Shown here one piece after another: positions 59,425-64,000 of a DNA stretch of 64,000 nt. Positions within the stretch are counted from its first letter, which is position 1, and the number at the start of each line of letters is the position of its first letter. The notes under the pieces were generated by a model that did not search any database, was not told where the DNA came from, and saw only the letters and a list, made by a program, of their open reading frames with translations. The stretch is from Stomorhina lunata (lineage: Eukaryota > Arthropoda > Insecta > Diptera > Rhiniidae), in NCBI GenBank assembly GCA_933228675.1, contig OW121742.1:32829034-32893033 (forward strand), in the 5' to 3' direction. Position numbers and translations under genes: made by a program.

Positions 59425-60664
59425 AGGGCCTTATTTCACTAAGCTACAAGTCTACAATTACAAGTGTTTTTGCCTGTAAAATTGTGAACTTGTAAAAAAT
59501 TGTGTTTTATAAAAATACAATTACAAGTTTGTAGCTACAAGTGATTTTTACAATTCACAAGTTTACAAGTCATACTTCTACAAGTGGTTTTGTTTCACAA
59601 ATTTAAATTTGTACTTGTACACTTGTAGAATTGTGGAAAAAAAGGATAGGGTCGACTGAGTCTCTCAAAAAAATTTTTACAAGTTACAAGTGAATGATAA
59701 ATTGAATTCAAATTTGGTTTTTAACTATCTTTTAATAAAAATTAGTTAAAATTAACACAAAATCAAATCAATATTTATTTATTTATTTTGTTTGATTACA
59801 AGGTTTACATGGGGGTCCACCCAGATAGACGGACGGACTGACATGAATTCTAAGACCATTGGTGTACTTAAGGTGGTCTACGACTAATATTTCTAAGCGT
59901 TACATACATCAGCCCAAACTTACCTATAGTGGTGAAGGATATGAAAATATAATCATGTATGCAGAACAAGGGAAATCAATGATGTCCTTGATTCAAGGAT
60001 ACCTCAAAAAGCATATTTTCCGTTTTCTTTATCATTTTCTCAAATGTGGATATTAATGTAGACAACAAAATATGAAAACCAAAAAAATAGCTGATCGGAA
60101 AACAAAAAACTTTTTCTAAAATAATTCAAAATATTTTAGTACAAATTTTAAATTTGAATACAAGATTAAATTTTTTAACCAAAGGACATAAAACTACAGG
60201 ACATATGCTAAAACAAGAGTCTAATAATAAAAATCTGATAACCGTATCAAAAGTTATATGCATATAAAGTGGGTATATTTCGGAAAAAATCTTGAAAAAA
60301 ACGAACTTTGAACCGCCATAAAATCTGAACCAAAGCGAAATTAAAAATTTTGAAGAAGTGTAAAAATTGCCTAGGCTAGGAGAATGTATATAATTTCATG
60401 AAAATCGTAGATGGTGTGGTTCAGTACGAGTTCAAAAATGTTTTATTTCACTCCATATATTTATCAAAATATTTTATTTTATTATAATTGTAGAAATTGT
60501 AATTTTAGAAATTGTAATTGTAGAAATTGTAGTTTACAAGTCCAAAAAGCTACAATTGTTGTGTAAATTGTAATGAAACACAATTGAACAGCACTTGTAA
60601 GAATTATACTTGCAATTAATAACTTGTAAACTTGTAGAGTTGTAGTTTAGTGAAATAGGGCTTT
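59425..60664. mobile_element. TIR element with CTACAAGT subterminal repeats
   Basis: The left end AGGGCCTTATTTCACTAA and the right end, read inward, AAAGCCCTATTTCACTAA begin an imperfect inverted repeat of about 40 bp. The first ~270 and last ~180 bp are dense in ACAAGT/ACTTGT motifs (about 16-20 by eye), often in pairs. Dense subterminal motifs are usual at transposase-binding ends of several DNA transposon superfamilies. The 1.24-kb interior has no transposase frame. It includes a small fragment at about 59812-59945 resembling a Helentron (GACGGACGG and GTGGTGAAGG phrases). No target-site duplication is evident. Confidence 0.65.
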
Positions 60665-61769
60665 AGATATAAATTTATTATTTATAGTAATCAGGACACC
60701 TCTTAGACATACACGATTCCAAAAACTTCACATAAAAAATGACAGTTTATATATCTCTTCCTCTGACTCCCAGTGGAGCATAGGACCCTAAAAACATCTC
60801 GTGTACATTAGATAATAAATCATCATTCCATTCTAAAAATTCCTTTTAATTGAAAAGTACTAAAATACAACAATTTTTACTAACAATTTATTAAGAAATT
60901 TTTTCTACTGGACAGCTCAAATTTCAAACCGGTCTAGTAAACATCCTTTTAAAAAAGGATGTTCTTATGATATCTTCATATTACCAAAAGGTGGATAGAC
61001 AAACTTATAATGTTATATAAAGGACAATTTTTATTGGATAATGTTAATAAAAGAAGATCATTTCATTCCAAATACTGACTACTTTTGGAACATTTAAAAA
61101 AATTAAGGACTAAAACATATTAAAAATAGTAGCTATTTGTCTAAATTTCGACAAGAAATGAAGAAGTATGTAATATACTTCCAATGACTACTTCTAAATA
61201 TTATTGATTTTATAAGATAATTTTGTATGAGAATATATCTTTAAAGTATATCAGGTTTCGTCATCACTGATTTTAGTCCCTTAAAAAAACAAAAATCTTT
61301 TCATTGAATTTTATGATTTCTATAAATAACGCTAAATACAATAATCATTATTTAGTAATACAAAATTCACAATAATTAAAAAGGACAAAACTTAGAGCCA
61401 TCATAATAAAAACAAGCCTTTTCATTAACAAGACTATAATGAATAGCAACCAAAATGTGGTCGAATTTTATTTTGAGTCATTAACAAAACAACCGTTAAT
61501 ATTCTCACATATATATAGATACAAAGTTTTATATATTAAACAGAAGTCCTTGAGTCCTTTTACTATTTGTATCTCCTGAGAACAACACTTAAGGAAGGTG
61601 GTTTGTCAATATGGAATTTTATGGTCGCAACAATTTAATTACACCAAGAATTTAGTTTATTTAATATGTGAAAAGATCTATTAAATGAAGTTATTACATT
61701 TAAAGTACTTTTAATTTAAAATAATTGCTAAGTCTTATACATATGCCCAAGCATGTTTTTGAGCCAAAC
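60665..61769. other. AT-rich spacer, nothing recognised
   Basis: Unique-looking DNA without open frames of note. Confidence 0.4.
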
Positions 61770-63605
61770 AAAAAAACTTAATTTTTGAAAAATTTTATAT
61801 AAAAATAAGAAATTTTTGAAGATTTTCCTATCAAAATTCAAAAAAATTTCCATATATATTTTTTTTAGTTTCCTTTAAAAATAGGAGTATTTTAAAAAAT
61901 TTCTTATAAAAATAAAAACTTTTGAAAAATTTCCAAAAAAAATTAAAAAATTTTTGAAAAATTTCCCATTAAAATAAGGAATTTTTGAAAAATTTCCTAT
62001 AAAAATATGAAATCTGTGAAAAATTTCCTTTAAAAATTAGAAAATTTTGAAAAATTTCCTATAAAAATAAACATTTTTTTAAGAATTTCCTATAAAATTT
62101 AGAAATTTTTTAAAAATTTCTTGTAAAAATAAAAAAAAATAAAAAAATCCTATAAAAAAAATAACCTTTTGAAAATGATTATAAAGTTTTTGAAAAATCT
62201 CTTTCAAAAATAAGAAATTTTTAAAAAATTTCCTATGAAAAAAAGAAAGTTTTCAAAAATTTCTCACAAAAATAAGAAATCTTTGCAAAAAAAAATTTTG
62301 AAAGATTTTCTAACAAAATATGAAATTTTTAAAAAATTTCTTATTTTTTTTAATATTCTATAAAAATATGAAACTTTTGAAAAACTTCCTACAAAAATTT
62401 ATATTTTTCAAAAATTTCTTCGAAAAATAAAAAAATTTTGAAAATATTTTATTTTAGAAATAAAAAAAAATCTTATAAAAATAATACATTTCGAAAAAAT
62501 CTGTTACAAATACAAGAAATTTTTGAAAAAGTTTCTTGTAAATGTATAAAATTTTTGAAAAATTTCTTCTGAAAAAAAAAAATAAATTGAAAAATTTTTC
62601 ACAAAAATAAGAAATTTTTGAAAAATTTCCCTTAAAAACAAAAAACAATTAAAGGTTCTAAAAAAACAAGAAACTTTTGAAAATCTTCCTATAAACGTAA
62701 GAAATTTTTGCAAAATTTCTTACAAAAATAAAAAATTTTGGAAAAAATTTCCATAAAAATGAGAAATTTTTGAAGAATTTTCTATAAAAATAAGAAATAT
62801 TTGAAAAATTTCCTATAAAAATATGATTTTTTTTTAATTTCCTATTAAAGTAAAACATTTTTGAAGAATTTCCTATAAAAATAAGAAATTTTTAAAAAAT
62901 TACCTATAAATATGGAAAATTTCCTATAAAAATAAAAAAAAAATTTGAAAAATTTGCTATAAAAATAAGAAATTTTTGAAAAATTTCCTATAAAAATAAG
63001 AAATTTTTGAAAAAAAATTTATTGTAAAAATAAGAAATTTCTATAAAATTTCTTATAAAAAAAAAAATTTAAAAAATAAGAAATTTAAAAAAAAATTTTC
63101 TTACAAAAAGAAGAAACTTTTGAAAAATTTCTTTTAAAATAAGAAATTTTTGACAAAAAATCTTGTACAAATAAGAAATTTCTGAAAAATTTCTTGGAAG
63201 AATAAAAACTTATTGAAAAATTTCTTATAAAGGTAAGAAATTTCATATAAAAATAAAAAATTTTCTTAAAAGAATAAGAAACTTTTGAAAAAATTTTTTT
63301 AAAATAAGAAATTTTCGAAAAAGAATCTTGTAAAAATAAGAAATTTTTGAAAAATTTCTTGAAAGAATAAAAACTTTTTGAAAAATTTTTTATAAAGATA
63401 AGAAATTTCTATTAAAAATAAGAAATTTTTGAAAAATTTGTTATAAAAAACAGAAAGTTTTGAAAAATTTCTCACAAAAGTAAGAAATTTTTTATAAAAT
63501 GTAAAAATTTTTTATTAAAAAACAAATTTTTGAAAAATTTGTTATAGAAATAGGAAGTTTTTGAAAAATTTCTTATAAAAAAATAAAATTTTGTAAAATT
63601 TCTTT
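61770..63605 (-). repeat. 31-bp satellite block, minus orientation
   Basis: Moderately diverged array, best around 62750-63010. It is followed at once by a degenerate plus-orientation 12-bp array, as at 28520. Confidence 0.9.
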
Positions 63606-63610
63606 TCTTA

Positions 63611-63845
63611 GCCTTATATTAGTCTACGTCTTAATTTAACCTGTGTCTTAGTCTATATCTTAGTCTATGTTTTAGTCTATTTCTTAGTCTATGTGTTTGC
63701 CTATGACTTAGTCTATATCTTAGTATATGCCTTCATCTGTGCCTTGGTTTATGTCTCAATCTATATATTTGTCTATATCTTAGTCTATGTTTAAGTATAT
63801 GTCTTAGTCTATATATTAGCCTATGGGTTAGTCTATGGCTGTCGA
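63611..63845 (+). repeat. degenerate 12-bp satellite, plus orientation
   Basis: About 18 diverged TATGTCTTAGTC-like units, clearly older than those at 28531-32200. It ends at an AACTTTTTTTTAAGTC stretch resembling the sequence just right of the 28531-28750 array. Confidence 0.8.
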
Positions 63846-64000
63846 CTGTGACAACTTTTTTTTAAGTCATTGCTTGCTCTCAATTTTAACTTCCTACGTA
63901 CACATTTAAATAAAAATGTGTATGTTATCCTCCACAGGTTCCTTAAATAACTTTGGCAGAGTTACTTGAATCTATAAGTAAAAAATACATTTAAGTTTTA
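63846..64000. other. right-edge sequence, nothing recognised
   Basis: Short unique-looking DNA to the window edge. Confidence 0.3.

Overview
The window looks like gene-poor, transposon-rich nuclear DNA of a higher fly. It is very AT-rich (base composition was not counted) and carries GTCY/TA-associated Helentron elements of the DINE-1/mini-me type, which are typical of Diptera. It also carries insect LINEs (Jockey clade and CR1/Jockey superfamily), a Helitron, and many AT-rich tandem arrays. A calyptrate fly (blow fly, flesh fly or house fly group) is my best guess, but the sequence does not prove it. I recognise no host protein-coding gene, so the window is probably a large intron or intergenic/pericentric DNA. 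Most short open frames are chance frames in low-complexity DNA.

The dominant component is a 31-bp satellite whose core is the near-palindrome GAAATTTTTCAAAAATTTC. It occupies about a dozen separate blocks of 0.5-2.9 kb, roughly 23 kb in all (my estimate), in both orientations. Plus-orientation blocks: 3095-5640, 6375-8050, 12150-12790, 13640-15480, 21580-21950, 42480-44720 and 48820-51060. Minus-orientation blocks: 8820-10318, 21955-23945, 27945-28520, 45780-47960, 54720-57600 and 61770-63605. A second satellite (25020-25900) also has a 31-bp period. A 12-bp satellite (TATGTCTTAGTC) lies at 24904-24999, 28531-28750, 31831-32200, 32898-33070, 33595-33695 and 63611-63845, repeatedly next to 31-bp blocks.

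Mobile elements interrupt these arrays. A 5'-truncated Jockey-clade LINE (10319-12069, minus) sits inside a 31-bp block. A complete-looking 3.1-kb LINE-like element (28751-31830, plus) splits a 12-bp array; its single open frame joins a PHD finger and ORF1-like segment directly to reverse transcriptase, with no endonuclease domain. A third LINE fragment (33071-33594) splits another 12-bp array. A 4.7-kb non-autonomous Helitron (16089-20807, minus) is built from about eight ~0.5-0.6-kb internal tandem repeats, and a shorter relative lies at 52460-53560. Four Helentron/mini-me-like elements lie at 26529-26981 (+), 34771-36562 (-), 38132-40505 (+) and 51789-52448 (+). Three elements with terminal inverted repeats lie at 500-1653, 37909-41066 and 59425-60664; the first two contain tRNA-like promoter boxes.

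The layout fits repeated nesting: satellites spread and flip orientation, LINEs and rolling-circle elements insert into them, and GTCY/TA microsatellites grow at the ends of rolling-circle elements. The observations most worth following up are the endonuclease-less PHD-RT element, the Helitron made of tandem repeats with recurring CACGTG boxes, the recurrent pairing of the 31-bp and 12-bp satellites, and the paralogous empty site of the 38132-40505 Helentron.
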